Source: Litsea cubeba (taxonomy: Eukaryota; Streptophyta; Magnoliopsida; Laurales; Lauraceae). Taken from it: a stretch of 64,000 bases of DNA. The notes below the pieces were generated by a model, which saw only the letters and a program-made list of their open reading frames with translations, was not told where the DNA came from and ran no database searches. The position numbers and the translations under genes were made by a program. The stretch is taken from NCBI GenBank assembly GCA_012931725.1, contig CM022944.1, positions 60,230,694-60,294,693 of the forward strand, given 5' to 3'. Positions 21,106 through 31,972 of this stretch are shown piece after piece; within the stretch, counting starts at the first letter, position 1; every line of letters begins with the position of its first letter.

Positions 21106-22274
21106 TGTTAGATATCGCGATCACTGAGAGGGGGGGTGAATCAGTGATTCTTTAATAACAGGTCCAATTTAACAACAAAAGCAAATCAAATCACACAATG
21201 ACACCAGATTTAACGTGGTTCACCGAAAGGCTACGTACACGGTTCAAAGACTGTCCGAACACCAATCCGGGACAGATCTGAATCTATTTAGTCGCACCAA
21301 CGAAAAAGAGCACCAACCCTTAGTTTCAGATAGCACCAACTATCTAGGAAGCACCTACTCCCTTGAGTTTCAGATAGCACCAACTATCTAGGAAGCACCG
21401 ACTCCCTTTACAATTTATCTGCACCAACAGATAGGATCACCAAACCCCAGACACCAAGCACCAACTTGATGTTCTACAGAATAAAAGTAGAAACCTTTTT
21501 CTATAGCCATTCCCCTCTACAATCTCTCTCTCTCAATCCCTTACAAATTGAAAATTAAAGCATAAACAGAGAGACACTTATCTTATGGACGAAACACCAT
21601 CTTCAAGAGCACATCCTCGTCCACACTTGCTGTAGAAACTTGTAGCAAGACTGCACACAGCAACAGCACTCTCTTCTCTCCAAAACTCTCTCTCTTTTCT
21701 TTTCTTCTTTCTCTCTTGGTGTGTCTTCTTAAAAACGAACCAAACATGCCTTTATATAGGTTATGATAACCCTTAAGAGTGTTCAAAATAGGCTACAATT
21801 CGTTTAGAAAGAGTCCCAAACGAAATAGATAAGAATGCTGAATTTTCGTGCAAGACTTCTGTTTCTGCGCAACTCTGGTTCCCGTGCTCGGTCGACATCC
21901 TGCCTTGCTCGGTCGACATCATACACAGTCTGGAAACAGACAACTATCGTGCTCGGTCGACATCCTGGGGTCCCGGTCGACCGACGACACACTGTGTCAC
22001 GAAAATAACTAGGAGCTTCTTGAAACTTTTTCTGCAGGTTTCTCTTTGCTCGGTCGACCGCATGGGGTGCCCGGTCGACCGCACACTCTGCTTCAGGAAT
22101 TCTGAATTCCCGAACTGTTTGAACTCTGATTTCTCTTTTAAGCTCTATCAACACCAACCTATTAACATCATGCTTGTGACAATGTGTTGACAATAATTCC
22201 AACTCAAGACGATACTTGAGATACTAAATTCTTCAATTCTTCAAAAGACTTTCAAGTAATCTCAAATTCCAACA
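21106..22274 (-). repeat. 5' LTR of element C
   Basis: 1,169 bp, complete with TG and CA ends. TATA box at 21751-21758 (minus) and six CGGTCGAC motifs at about 21889-22084 with the same spacing as in the other LTR, so this cluster has not rearranged since insertion, unlike the one in A. Confidence 0.93.
21751..21758 (-). promoter_or_regulatory. TATA box of the C 5' LTR
   Basis: TATATAAA on the minus strand, the likely promoter of genomic RNA for C. Confidence 0.72.
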
Positions 22275-22279
22275 AATTT
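22275..22279. repeat. Target-site duplication of C, right copy (AATTT)
   Basis: Second copy, directly after the CA of the right LTR. Confidence 0.92.
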
Positions 22280-24243
22280 CTTATCCTGTGTTGTCGACTT
22301 TCCCTACTGCTTGCTTCGCGAAGTGGTTCGCGGAGAGCTTTTCAGCATATTGCGGGCTTTCCAAGAAAGAGCTTGATGTGACGCTATCGTCTGAAAAAGG
22401 CCTTCGAAAGTCAGATGGCGTCCGGCGAAAGGAAGTTTAGGCCTTCCTTTCTAGAGAGAAACACAAGATAGGCTTTCTCGGTGACCAGGGTGTCATTGGT
22501 TCTGAAGTTGTTCGGGAAGTACCTGATGAGGCGTTAGAACAGCTAGAACAAGTGGAAATTGAGCTTGATGCTTGGATGCAAGCTGCATAGAGGCGAGCTT
22601 CTGTGGAGTCTACTGACAAGGGTAGACCATCCAGTGAGGAGTCAAGTGGGAAACCTGACTCTGACAGCAGGGCAGGTTCTTCTAGGAAGCGAGCCCGCAG
22701 AAGTAAGTGGAAGAGGAGTCAGCGTCGCGAGGGACGGGATTAAGATTCTCCTAATTTGGAAGTCCCTCTTACTATCAATGAGGAGATGCCAGGGAATGCT
22801 TACGAGCCTCCGGAAAAGTGGAGTCAAGAAGAAGAGGCCGTCGGTGAAGGTATGATTATTCCTCTTTCTCTTTCCGTTCTTTTCATGGGATTTTTCCATG
22901 TTTTGATTTGCTTTCTATTTCTGCTTTTCGCTATTTTTTTTCTTTTTTTTAGCAGAAGAAGAAGACTTGGCGATGCCTGTTCGGCCAATGATGTGGTGAC
23001 AGATACTATGGAAGCGCCTGAAGAAGAACCGAGGGCCTCCAGAGTGAATCCAGAATCTCAAATTGGTATAACTTCTTTTGCTTTCTTTTTTTTTTGTGTC
23101 TGTGATTTGATTTGCTAACATTTTTCTTGTCAGCTGACTTGCCACATGATTCTGATGACTATGAACCATCGATGGATGCAAATGTTGATGATGCTTCTGA
23201 TGAGTTCATGGAGGAAAAGAGTGTTCCGCCAGTCGTCGAAGAAGGTACTTTGTAATGATAACCCTGATAATGATTTTTTTTAACAGGATCATGTTCATAC
23301 CTTTTTTGTGTTTCTTTGGTAGGTTTTGAAGTGACAAAAGAGAATCCATCGCTTTCTTCAGAACCAGAGCAAGGGATGCCAGAGGTTGATCCGGAGGTAG
23401 AGACTCCTACAACCAGTTCTGATAGGGCAAAGGTGAGACCTCATGATGAGATTCCTTCCTCGGTGGCTCCAATTGGAAAGAGTTCTTTTGTTACTCTTCC
23501 AATGGGGCATGACATGAGCAGCCGACCGATTGAGCGGGGCGAATCCTCATCCAGGCCATCTCTTCTATTTGCGAAGAAGGCGCTGGCACAAGTTTTAAGC
23601 TCTTGGATCGAGACTCTCCTTTCTGGACACTTGGATGCTGGATTTGGCATGATCCAGCATGTGTAGGAGATTCTCACTGATGCCAAAGAAGTTGGTCTGG
23701 ACGTCACAGGTGCCAGGGCGATCGTTGATAGGATCATTGCGCTGGGTGACAAGTGGTTTGAGACCATGGCTTTCCTTGATGGTGACTTCTTCAAGGAGAT
23801 GTTCCAGGATCTTGCTAATAAGGCTCAATCTGACTTGGATGAGACTACACAGAGCCGAAAGCAGTTCGTTCAGGAGAGGAACTTAGAAGAGTTAGCCAAC
23901 ATCGGGCTGAGGAATGACATTACCATCCTTGATAGGGGGTAACTGAGGCTAGGCAACGTCTTGAGCATTTGGAGTCACAAGTCGCGGCCAAGTGGGCTGC
24001 TATGACAGAGGCTCGCGACAGGGGGAGTGTTCTGATTCGCCAGGTGGAAAATGCCGATCAAATTCTCAAAAAGGAGGACTGAGGAGAAGCCTGGGATAAG
24101 CTTCCCGGTGTAAAACAAGGATTACGGCATTCTCCAGCATCTCATGGCAAGTTCTTGAAGAAGCGTGCCTTGGAAACTCTGACGGCTTAGGCCAAAAGTT
24201 TGCTCGATGAGTGAGACTTTGGCTGGAGACCATTTTTGGCTGA
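22280..24243 (+). pseudogene. E antisense gene, second part: exon 2 end to exon 5
   Basis: Continues after copia C as SYPVL...AKWFAESFSAY...SKKELD, matching D. Exon 2 ends at 22849; exon 3 is 22953-23065, exon 4 23134-23244, exon 5 23323-24243. Introns are 22850-22952 (103 bp), 23066-23133 (68 bp) and 23245-23322 (78 bp), all GT...AG with pyrimidine-rich 3' ends, at the same codon positions as in D. Decay is clear: a stop in the KEV*AFL region (22438-22440), a net four-base loss inside exon 3, a TAG at 23664 where D has an Arg codon, and further stops near 23940. The predicted end is the TGA at 24241. Confidence 0.8.
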
Positions 24244-25628
24244 GCTCCTAGTTTCTCATTTTTTTGTAACAGAACTCTTATTCTTCTTCTTTTTGGTACC
24301 ACATGTATTTTTTTTGGTACTTTTTTTTGTAGTGTTTAGTACTTTTTTTTGTAGTGCTTGTGAACACTTTTTTTTTTGTACCACATGTTTTTTTGGTACT
24401 CTTTTTTCTTTTGTTTTCCCTACGCTCACTTAAATCTTTTTGTCATAAAAGCAATTGCTAAATGGGATTTGATCAAAAGTTTGTCATCTTGTGAAAACCT
24501 TTTGTCAAATGATTGTTTTGGCATGGGAGCTAGTTTTGTTTGTGGCATGAAAGCCGATTTTGGCATGAGAGCCAATTTTTGTGGCATTGATAGCCGGTTT
24601 TTGTGGCATTGATAGCCGGTTTGTGGCATTGATAGCCGGTTTTGTTTTGTGGCATTAATAGCCGGTTTGTTTTATGGCATTGATAGCCGGTTTGTTTTGT
24701 GGCATTGATAGCCAGTTTTGGTGGCATCTATAGCCGGTTTTGGTTTTCAAAAATGCAAGTATCGACTAAAAGTCGCCTCCTTGCTGAATGGTCTTGCAAC
24801 TATCGATGGAATGTCACATCCTTGCTCATTCGGTTGCGAGTATTGATGGAATGTCGCATCCTCGCGGATTTGGTTGCAAGTATCGATGGAATGTCGCATC
24901 CTTGCTTTTCAAAAATTTGGTTTTGCGGGTACTGACTTGATGTCGTTTCCCCATAATTTTTGAAATTTGAAGTTTTCTAGAACCTTTGGGTTGTGGATAT
25001 CAACTGGAATTTTGCATCTCCATGATTTCTTGGTTTTTTTGAACCTTTGAAATTTGGGTTGTGGATATCAACTGAAATGTTGTGTCTCCACGGTTTTTAG
25101 GTTTTTTCGAGCCTCTGAAATTTGGGTTGTGGATATCAACTGGAATGTTGCGTCTCCACAGTTTTTTTATTTTGCAAATATCGACGAAATGTTGCTTCCC
25201 TGCAATTTTGGAAGTGTCGAACGTGGTTCACATTCTTCCGATTTGTGCGAGTATCGACTAAGCGCCGCTTCCCCATGGGTTTTTGAAAAACCATTTTTTT
25301 TTGTTTAAAGACACGAGGGTCGTAAGTTTTGACCTAAAACCATTTTGGCGGTAAAAGGCAGCGTGGACTAGGGTGGAAATCCCTGAATCAGGATTTTGTT
25401 TCAGACCATGAATTATGGGTTTAAGGATTGAAGATTTTGGTCAAGTTAGGGAGAGGTTCCTAAACTTGGAATTTTTGAACAATGAAATGATGAAAGTAAG
25501 CATTGTTTGAATTTCTAGAAATTTCAACATTTGATATGAAAATTTTAAAAAGAGTGGGTTTGACGAGCGAGTACTTGGAAATAGGTTTTGGCCGTACAGG
25601 CATTGCTCTTACCCAGTTGGGTAAGTCC
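24244..25628 (-). repeat. Repeat-rich region of E between antisense gene and pol
   Basis: Matches 45291-46326 plus 55827-56315 of D on the opposite strand. It holds GTACCACATG/poly-T repeats (24296-24400), about ten copies of a 20-25 bp unit with GGCATTGATAGCCGGTTT (24531-24740), a ~50 bp unit with GATGGAATGTCGCATCC in three copies (about 24790-24908), and longer diverged repeats with GTGGATATCAACTGGAAT (24994-25165). A short inverted repeat, CTTACCCA with its complement, sits just after the pol stop (25608-25625). No real ORF. Confidence 0.8.
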
Positions 25629-26310
25629 TCAAGTGTAGTACCACTTTAAGAACTTGCCGTTGATGGGCAGCATACATCTGTCACCCACCATGTTTAGGAG
25701 TGCATATGCGCCATAGGAGAAATCCTTGTCAATAACATAGGGTCCCTCCCATTTTGGCTCAAACTTGCCTTTGGACTTGTGAGCAAAGACCATTGGTCTT
25801 TTTACCGGAAGAACCAAGTCACCCTTTTTGTAGGCGCGGTGCCTGACCTTTTTTGTCGAAAGATCCTGCCATGCGTGCTTGGTAAAGTTCAATGCTTTGT
25901 TGAGCTTCGAGCCGTCTCTCATCGAGATTGTCCAGCTCATGGAGTCACAATTTGACATTACGTTCTTGAGTCATGTCATTTTGCAAGGATACCCTCGAGG
26001 AAAGAATTGTACTTCCAAGGGTATGACAGCTTCGCATCTATAGACCAAGGAGAATGGTGTGCTATGGGTGGTCCTCGAACGGTGATTCGATAGGCCCATA
26101 AAGCTTCAGACAGTTTGTCGCTCCAATCTCTTTTATGACTGGAGACCATTTTCTTGAGGATTTTGCAGAGTGTCTTGTTGAAAGATTCTACTAATCCGTT
26201 TGCTGCCGAATTGTATGGAGTCGAAGGATAGCTTTGGATTTTGTATTTGTCGCAGAACCTATAGAATAGATGATCCCGAAATTGTGGTCCGTTATCATGG
26301 ACGAATCTTC
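25629..26310 (-). pseudogene. E pol remnant: integrase core end and C-terminus
   Basis: On the minus strand it runs from the integrase phrase around the second catalytic Asp (FVHDNGPQFRD-like) to the GPYVIDKDFS...PINGKFLKWYY tail, matching D 44611-45290. The reading frame is broken; the last 109 codons are open. It joins the protease/G-patch part at 26299-26315, where about 2.4 kb present in D is missing. Confidence 0.85.
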
Positions 26311-28260
26311 TTTGGCCCTGCTTGACAGGCTTGATGTCTTATTGAAGATTGAGTTTGTGGACTGCTACTTTATGGTCTAAATGAGGCATTTCAGTGTAAG
26401 AACATGCAAAGCAATCAACGAACTCGCGAAGAAAAGCAATATACTCGGGTAACTCATCATCCTCTATATTATTGCTTATGAATATAAGACGTGGGTTATC
26501 TAGTGTTCCCAAGTCTATCTTTTGTACAGGATCTTCTGTTGGAAGGTTCGAAGGTGGTTCCTCCACAATATTTTCAGAGGCTTCCAACTCAACAAAACAT
26601 GCAGGGGTTTTAAGGGCATTTCCACACCAAGGTTTTGCTCCTTTCCACGAGTCTTCTTGATCGGTGATCTTCTCAAGGCTTGCTATGAGATGGTCCCAAT
26701 CGCCTGTTGAAACTGGGTCGAAGTAAGGTACTTCTTTTGGAGACGAGGGTTCTTCTAGGTCAGAAGACCACATGTTTGTGCCATCGGACAATTCCTCTTC
26801 ATTGTTAGAGAAATCGTATCGATTGGCTGAGCTTCCTGGATCTTTGTCAGGTGACTCATCGAAGAGATATCCAGGGAGATCGATGTCTTCATGGATACGA
26901 GATGTTGAGGCTTGGTCGGTAAGTCAACTTTTAAGCCTTTGTGTCAACTGTCTCAGAGCAGTGTCGGGATCGTATCCTAACCCATGTGAAGACTTTTCTA
27001 CATGGCTGTAGAGTCTCCAATCATCCAGCTGGCTTTTGGTCAAGGCGGGCCCCAATGGCATGAGAATATCGTGGCCTTCTCCCAAACCAACTGGGTTTTG
27101 AGCATCATAGCCCATTTTCTTCATAATAGCTTGTGCCACGGGACTATATAAGGATAGTTGAGGCATACCTTCATTTTGGAAAGGTTCAAGCATGGAGTTT
27201 GATGAAGAAGCTTCCGATCTATGGAAGAAGATCGGTTTTTCCTTTGCTGAAGTTGCTGGAACAATGAAGGAAGCTAACGTAGGATCTTCTATGTCAAAAG
27301 GTGTCTCCATTGGAGTAAGAGCAGGTTGAACTTGCTGAGTGTCAGCTTGGCTTGACGATGTGTCGTCTTCTGGCTCTGAATCCGAATCCGTGTCTTGCAT
27401 GATAGACACGAAAGAGACAACAAATTTTCCCCACACTTTTGCTTTGCCTTCTTTACTTTAGTCGTGAGGACCAAAGGCTTTGAAGTCTTGAGGGAGATGA
27501 CGAAGGGAGTTTGAATGCTCTCTTTGGATTTACCGGATGGTTTGTTTTCTCCCGGTGATTGTTGAGGAGCCTTGCCTTTATCTTTATGGAGATTTTCCAT
27601 AAAAGGGTGCTATTTCCTTTTCTTCTTTTTCACCTTCATACATCTGCGAGTCTGCAAAGGGGACTTCTTTACCTTTGAAGGGTTTTCTGTCCGCAAAGAC
27701 TCGATCTATCATGCCATCCTCGCCAACAAACTTGATGCATTGATGTAGATTTGAAGGGACAACACCATTCTCGTGGATCCAGGGGCGTCCAAGAAGGATG
27801 TTGTAGCATGAAAGGGTTTTTATTACATACACAGTCACCTCAGAGATAAGATCACCGATTTGCAACTTAAACCTGATTTTGCCGATAGGCATTTGGGTTC
27901 TCCCATCATATCCAAAGATAAATAAAGATGTGTGGCTCAGCTTGTTGGGTGGGATGCCCAACTCTTCGAGAGCCGAAGTGGAGATGAGGTTGAGTGCAGA
28001 ACCTGGGTCGATCTGAACTTTGTGCATAGGCATTTCCTTGATGTACCCTGTGAAGTACAGGGGTCGGTTGTGCTTTGTTTCGCCAAGTGGGAGGTCTTCC
28101 TTAGTGAAGGCGATGGTTGCACTGGCTGCCTTTTGAACCGAGAGGTATTCAATGCATGATCCCTCAGTTTTCTTCTTTTCTCCCTTTGAGGAAGTTTCAG
28201 AGTTTTTGACCCGGTAGTCCATTTCAATTTGGAGGACTTATGGGGCATGTTTGTCGACAT
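26311..28260 (-). pseudogene. E pol remnant: protease and G-patch region
   Basis: Several frame-broken pieces match D 40210-42180. The protease keeps VQIDPGSALNLIS (near 28000). Downstream is a G-patch-like motif, AIMKKMGYDAQNPVGLGEG (near 27090), then SSHGLGYDPD. The remnant ends at PVKQG...KKI just before the RT domain. Frames are disrupted near 27430, 27590 and 26930. Confidence 0.82.
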
Positions 28261-28984
28261 CCTTATTCAGTTTTTGTAATTTTGAAATGAGATTATCACG
28301 AGTGCAAGGAGACATTCGCAATAAGTCTAGGATGTGCAGACGTGTAGGTATGTGCTTGAAATGTTAAATCAAGTCATACTTGAAAGCCTCCTTGGGGCCT
28401 GTATGTTCATCATTGTTGCGACTAGGGGCGTTTACAACATCTCTTCCCGAAGGATTTACATAAGTAAAGGAAGATTGGTTATAATTTTTGTGGTAGTCCC
28501 GGCTAGAGCGGGTGCCTCTACCAACTTCAAGAGCTTCTTGAGAAGGGTTTTCGTTTGAAAGATTGTCTTCAGGATCAAGAGGCTGTCGTTTTTCATTTAC
28601 TGGGGATGTATCTTCGGCAGAGTTACCATCCTGAGTAATTCTGTTGCATGGAGCATTTTCCGAAATCAAGTCTTGAACAACATCCAGCAACTTTTCTTCT
28701 ATGTTGACCAATTCATCGTCCCAAGCATCAATAGCCAGAGCTTCTTCATGATGATCCATCGAGAAGAGCGTGAGTCCTGAAGTCACAGTCTCAGGAGAAG
28801 AAGCCTAAGAGGGTGTTGTCTCATTGAAAGTCACGTGAGACGAGGTAGCTCCAGAGGATACATTGCTAGGCGTCGTCAGAGTGTAAGTGATCTCATCAGA
28901 CGATGCTTCGGAAGAGCTATAATCCCGAATTATCACATTACAGGAAGCTCTGACAGGAGACGTTGCCTGTTCGGAGTCAGACTC
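28261..28984 (-). pseudogene. E gag C-terminal remnant
   Basis: Matches the acidic end of the D gag frame (AIDAWDDELVN, KRQPLDPEDNL) and reads straight on into SQEALEVGRGTRS without the frameshift found in D at about 39924. E therefore shows that gag and pol were originally one frame here. The match to D stops at 28984, exactly where the LTR of F begins with TG. Confidence 0.82.
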
Positions 28985-30460
28985 TGAAAGTGCAACAAGG
29001 TTTAATGAATAAGTCCTAGAGGGGGGGGGGTGAATAGGACAAAAGGGATTCTAATGCCAATTTTAAACTTATTAGCCCAATTTTAATCTCAACTTGAAAT
29101 AAAAATCACACATAACAAAATAACTTGTTTGAATTATAAGTTCAATGTGTGTGTTCTTAAATAATCAGAGACACTCTAATTTGAAACAAGATAGTAAGCA
29201 CAAGAGATTTATAGTGGTTCAATCACACAGACCTACATCCACTCTCAAGGGTCACACAGTCCCTTGGTTCCACTATAAAGAATCAAACTACACAAGTACT
29301 GATTCTAACTCAATTTTGTTACTGAGGTTCGATCACATAGATCTAATCCCCACACACAATTTTTTAGAGTGGTTGACACACACAGATTCAATCCACTGTC
29401 ACAAAGATATAAATTTGAATGGAGCGAACACTTGCCTTTGGTGAAGATCGAAAGTGTTCGAGGAAGCTTTTGACCGTGATCGAAGCTTTTTACCTCTTGC
29501 AGCTAGCTTGGTGTTGATGATGAAACTCCATTGAGATGCACAACCAAGTTGTAGAGGCTTGATTTCTAGGGCAGAAATGAGAGAGAGCTTTAGGGATTAG
29601 GATACCCTAGATTTGGCTTCTCAAAGCACACTCCTTAGAGCTAAGTAAGCCCTTGGATTTTTCAAGATAGAATCTAAGTGTGTTTGGAAGAAGCTTTGAG
29701 AGCTTGGGAAAGGTTTACAAGAATTTAGAACAAAGGCTCTTCAAAAATTGGACTCCTTAATGTTGAAAACGAGCTTCAGGTATTTATAGAAAAAATCCAA
29801 CGGATAGTTCCAACGGTCACTTAAGACATGGTAGGGTGTACCTGACAGGAACACTATTCCAACGTTTGAGATTTGATAAAAACCATGACATAAGCAATGT
29901 TTTGGTGAGGCCTTATATGAAACATGAGTATGAATATGAGGGAACTTTTGTAGGAAAAATTATTAAAGAAATCAAAAGCACACCGGTTTTGACAAATTCT
30001 CATTTCATTATTAATTTATAAAACATTAATTTATTGATAAGTTTCTATACATACTCATGCTTACTAAGCCTCAATGTGACCTGTTGTTATGATCATGTTG
30101 GATGCCTTAGGACAGGTGGACTTAGGGGGTGAACTGCTAACCGCATGTGGTTGGTTGGCCGAAATCTGGGGTCATTATTTAGTTTTAAACAAGCTCAAAA
30201 AAATCTTCTAAAAACCTATCAAAATAACAATTTAGCCTAGGTTTTTTTGGGTCACTAAGGCATATGGTTTCTGTCCCAATTACCTGATCTTGGTTGGCAC
30301 ATCTTGATGTTGATCTTTGACGAAACCTGGCCTTTCCAAAAAGCTTTGACAGACCTTTTGAATTGAATCTTCTTCGAAATACTTAAGAGACAATGTCTTT
30401 GGAACTCTTTGGCACGGAATTGACAATAAAAACAATGCACATCTAAATGTGGCACTAACA
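28985..30460 (-). repeat. 3' LTR of element F
   Basis: 1,476 bp. Plus-strand ends are TGAAAGTGCAAC and GGCACTAACA, so on the minus strand it is TGTTAGTGCC...GTTGCACTTTCA. It is bounded by the E match on one side and a polypurine tract on the other. Near its U5 end it has AGAGGGGGGG...GTGAATAGG, like the AGAGGGGGGTGAATCAG of element C. TATA box at 29781-29788. Only one LTR is visible, so the boundaries rest on these signals. Confidence 0.75.
29781..29788 (-). promoter_or_regulatory. TATA box of the F LTR
   Basis: TATAAATA on the minus strand, about 670 bp into the LTR. Confidence 0.6.
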
Positions 30461-30474
30461 ATCTCCCCCTTTGT
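30461..30474 (-). other. Polypurine tract of F
   Basis: CAAAGGGGGAGAT on the minus strand directly before the LTR TG, nearly the same as that of C. Confidence 0.8.
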
Positions 30475-31280
30475 CAATTTCGTGACGAAACCAATTAAAC
30501 TTATACATCTTTAAAAGAAGAGACTTAAAAAAATCAAACATTATACATAAAGTTCATAAACTTTTGTAAATGATTTTCAATAATAAAAGGATAAGGAAGC
30601 AGAAAGAATGTGTATGATCTACTTCATTTTTGCTTGAGAAGAATTTCCCTATTTCTCCCCCTCTATACCTGCAACATATGAAACTGAGGAGATACTCTCC
30701 CCCTTCGTACCTGTTTCTCCCCCTTTGTACCTGCAACATATGAAACTGAGGAGATACTGATTGTCTCCCCTCAACGAAGATTATTTCTCCCCCATTTTGT
30801 CAGAAATTGACAAAGAGATGTATAAACTGAGAGAAACTTTGGAAGCTAATCCAAAGATTAGAGAACAGAAGGTAGATAATCCATGCAAGCATAGATAATA
30901 GATGGGCCTTGATTAGACAAGGCCGAGGGCATTCAAGTTCATCCCCCATAATTCTTACTGGTCCTAAGTGAGTGCAACTCACAGTCATGCACATCACGAA
31001 AGCCCCAGCCCACCCAAGCCAAGCCCGCAAAGAAATATACTCTGGAACCACCCATGTCGGACAGAACCTACAAAGGCTAGAGGCCTAGATTTATCAACTA
31101 GATGCTGAAGGAGATTCAAATTCGGTGGATGTTGTTGACAAACGAGAAAAATAGGGACATCCCGCATTTAATTTCACTGGCTTAGCTAAGTAGCTTTTGA
31201 AAATATGCATCCATCATATTTTTAATTTGGAAAAGTAAGATTTGAAGAGATGAGGGTTTGTCTTGTTCGAAATCCATCTC
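30475..31280 (-). other. Noncoding 3' region of F
   Basis: Contains a short duplication (CTGCAACATATGAAACTGAG twice, about 30669-30690 and 30730-30752), CT-rich stretches with CTCCCCC, and no convincing ORF on the minus strand. The right end holds the presumed promoter of the opposite-strand ORF. Confidence 0.5.
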
Positions 31281-31287
31281 TATAAGA
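31281..31287 (+). promoter_or_regulatory. TATA-like box upstream of the F antisense ORF
   Basis: TATAAGA preceded by CCATCTC, 79 bp before the ATG at 31360. That leaves room for a start site near 31313 and a leader of about 45 bases. Weak on its own; the AATAAA after the ORF adds some support. Confidence 0.4.
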
Positions 31288-31359
31288 ACAGTCTTAGCTC
31301 TATCTAATTTGAAACAAAACTTCTTCTTGTCATCTGCATTCTTATTCCACAAAGTTTCA

Positions 31360-31806
31360 ATGGCTCAAAAATTTCCTTTTAGTACTTCTTGTGATCAGGA
31401 GATGAGGTATTCTTTACCTCAATCCCAAACTTTTTCTACATCTGTTTTAGGTTCCATGATACCAAGGTGACAAGAGAGAGTTTTGGCTAATAAATTGGAT
31501 CAAGGCGCCATTTATGAGATTGTGAGTCTCGGAACTCAATACTCATCATCCATTGTCTCATTTTTCGATCAGTTGCAGTCCAAAACTCGCAAGAAAGAAA
31601 AGTTTATTGAGGAGATCGATGTATTGCAACGGCTTCTTCTCGAGTCTAATAGAAAAATAGTAGAGTTGAAGCAACAGAATAAGGATTTAAAATCCCTGCT
31701 TACCTCTTCAATTCGATTGCCTAATCCTTTAGACAAGGATTGCATGATGATCTATGAAAAGCAAAAGCATTTGAATGATGAGGCTAGAAGTCTCAAGTTT
31801 TTGTAA
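31360..31806 (+). pseudogene. Opposite-strand coiled-coil ORF in copia element F
   Basis: 148 codons plus stop from ATG 31360 (MAQKFPFSTS), broken once by TGA at 31468-31470, where CGA (Arg) would differ by one base. After it the frame continues QERVLANKLDQGAIYEIVS and a heptad-rich helix (EKFIEEIDVLQRLLLES, IVELKQQNKDLKSLL), predicted by eye to be a coiled coil. It runs opposite to F gag-pol, between pol and the 3' LTR, ending 5 bp from the pol stop so the two genes converge tail to tail. AATAAA follows at 31826. I do not recognise the family. A chance ORF cannot be excluded at this length, but the composition is protein-like. Confidence 0.55.
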
Positions 31807-31811
31807 GACAT

Positions 31812-31972
31812 TTAGAAAAATATACAATAAATATTCATGGCATGCATCATTTCGATTTCTCTTCTAATCATGCATAGTCTAGTTTCTGGCAGGGGTTTTG
31901 TAAAAAAGTCTGCCAACTGATCGTGTGTGCTTGTGAATTCTAGTACAATATTACCCTTCTGCACATGAACTC
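31812..31972 (-). pseudogene. F pol C-terminus (RNase H end), truncated by D
   Basis: On the minus strand: RVHVQKGNIVLEFTSTHDQ, LADFFTKPLPE, then a short tail to TAA at 31812. The ADxFTKPLP phrase marks the end of copia RNase H. Everything upstream was displaced when D inserted at 31972/31973. No stop within the visible part. Confidence 0.88.
31826..31831 (+). promoter_or_regulatory. Possible polyadenylation signal of the F antisense ORF
   Basis: AATAAA 20 bases after the ORF stop on the plus strand. Confidence 0.4.

Larger units (their letters stand above)
14634..22274 (-). mobile_element. Element C: Ty1/copia retrotransposon, near-complete
   Basis: 7,641 bp on the minus strand, flanked by AATTT at 14629-14633 and 22275-22279. 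The 5' LTR is 21106-22274 and the 3' LTR is 14634-15804. The primer site is 21092-21103, gag-pol runs leftward from 21037 to 16175, and a polypurine tract abuts the 3' LTR. By eye the LTRs differ at about 11 bases plus the length of one G run, near 1%. Domain order PR-INT-RT-RNaseH defines copia; the Gag, with a coiled coil between two zinc knuckles, resembles the SIRE/Tork side of the family, which I do not resolve further. It interrupts the antisense gene of E. Confidence 0.93.
13229..28984 (-). mobile_element. Element E: degraded Tat-lineage gypsy element with antisense gene
   Basis: Same family as D, in the opposite orientation. Reading leftward: gag C-terminus (28984-28261), protease and G-patch region (to about 26311), a jump straight to the integrase C-terminus (26310-25629), the repeat-rich 3' region (25628-24244), then the antisense mobile-domain gene on the plus strand (24243 down to 13229), split by copia C. 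Missing are the 3' LTR, exon 1 and intron 1 of the antisense gene, and most of RT to integrase. Copia F appears to interrupt the gag end, so the 5' part of E should lie beyond position 64000. Confidence 0.88.
28985..31972 (-). mobile_element. Element F: 3' end of a Ty1/copia element
   Basis: Minus-strand element seen only from its 3' end. It has LTR 28985-30460, polypurine tract, an untranslated region carrying an opposite-strand ORF, and the last 53 codons of pol. At 31972 it is cut by element D; the rest should resume right of D, outside the window. Its left edge falls exactly where E stops matching D, so F probably inserted in the gag of E; the five bases before it are GACTC. Confidence 0.8.

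Noticed and set aside
22559..23118. Several 80-120 codon ORFs crossing 22559-23181 on both strands
   Set aside because: They run through the predicted introns and out of register with the exons matched to D. They are shadows of the decayed antisense gene.
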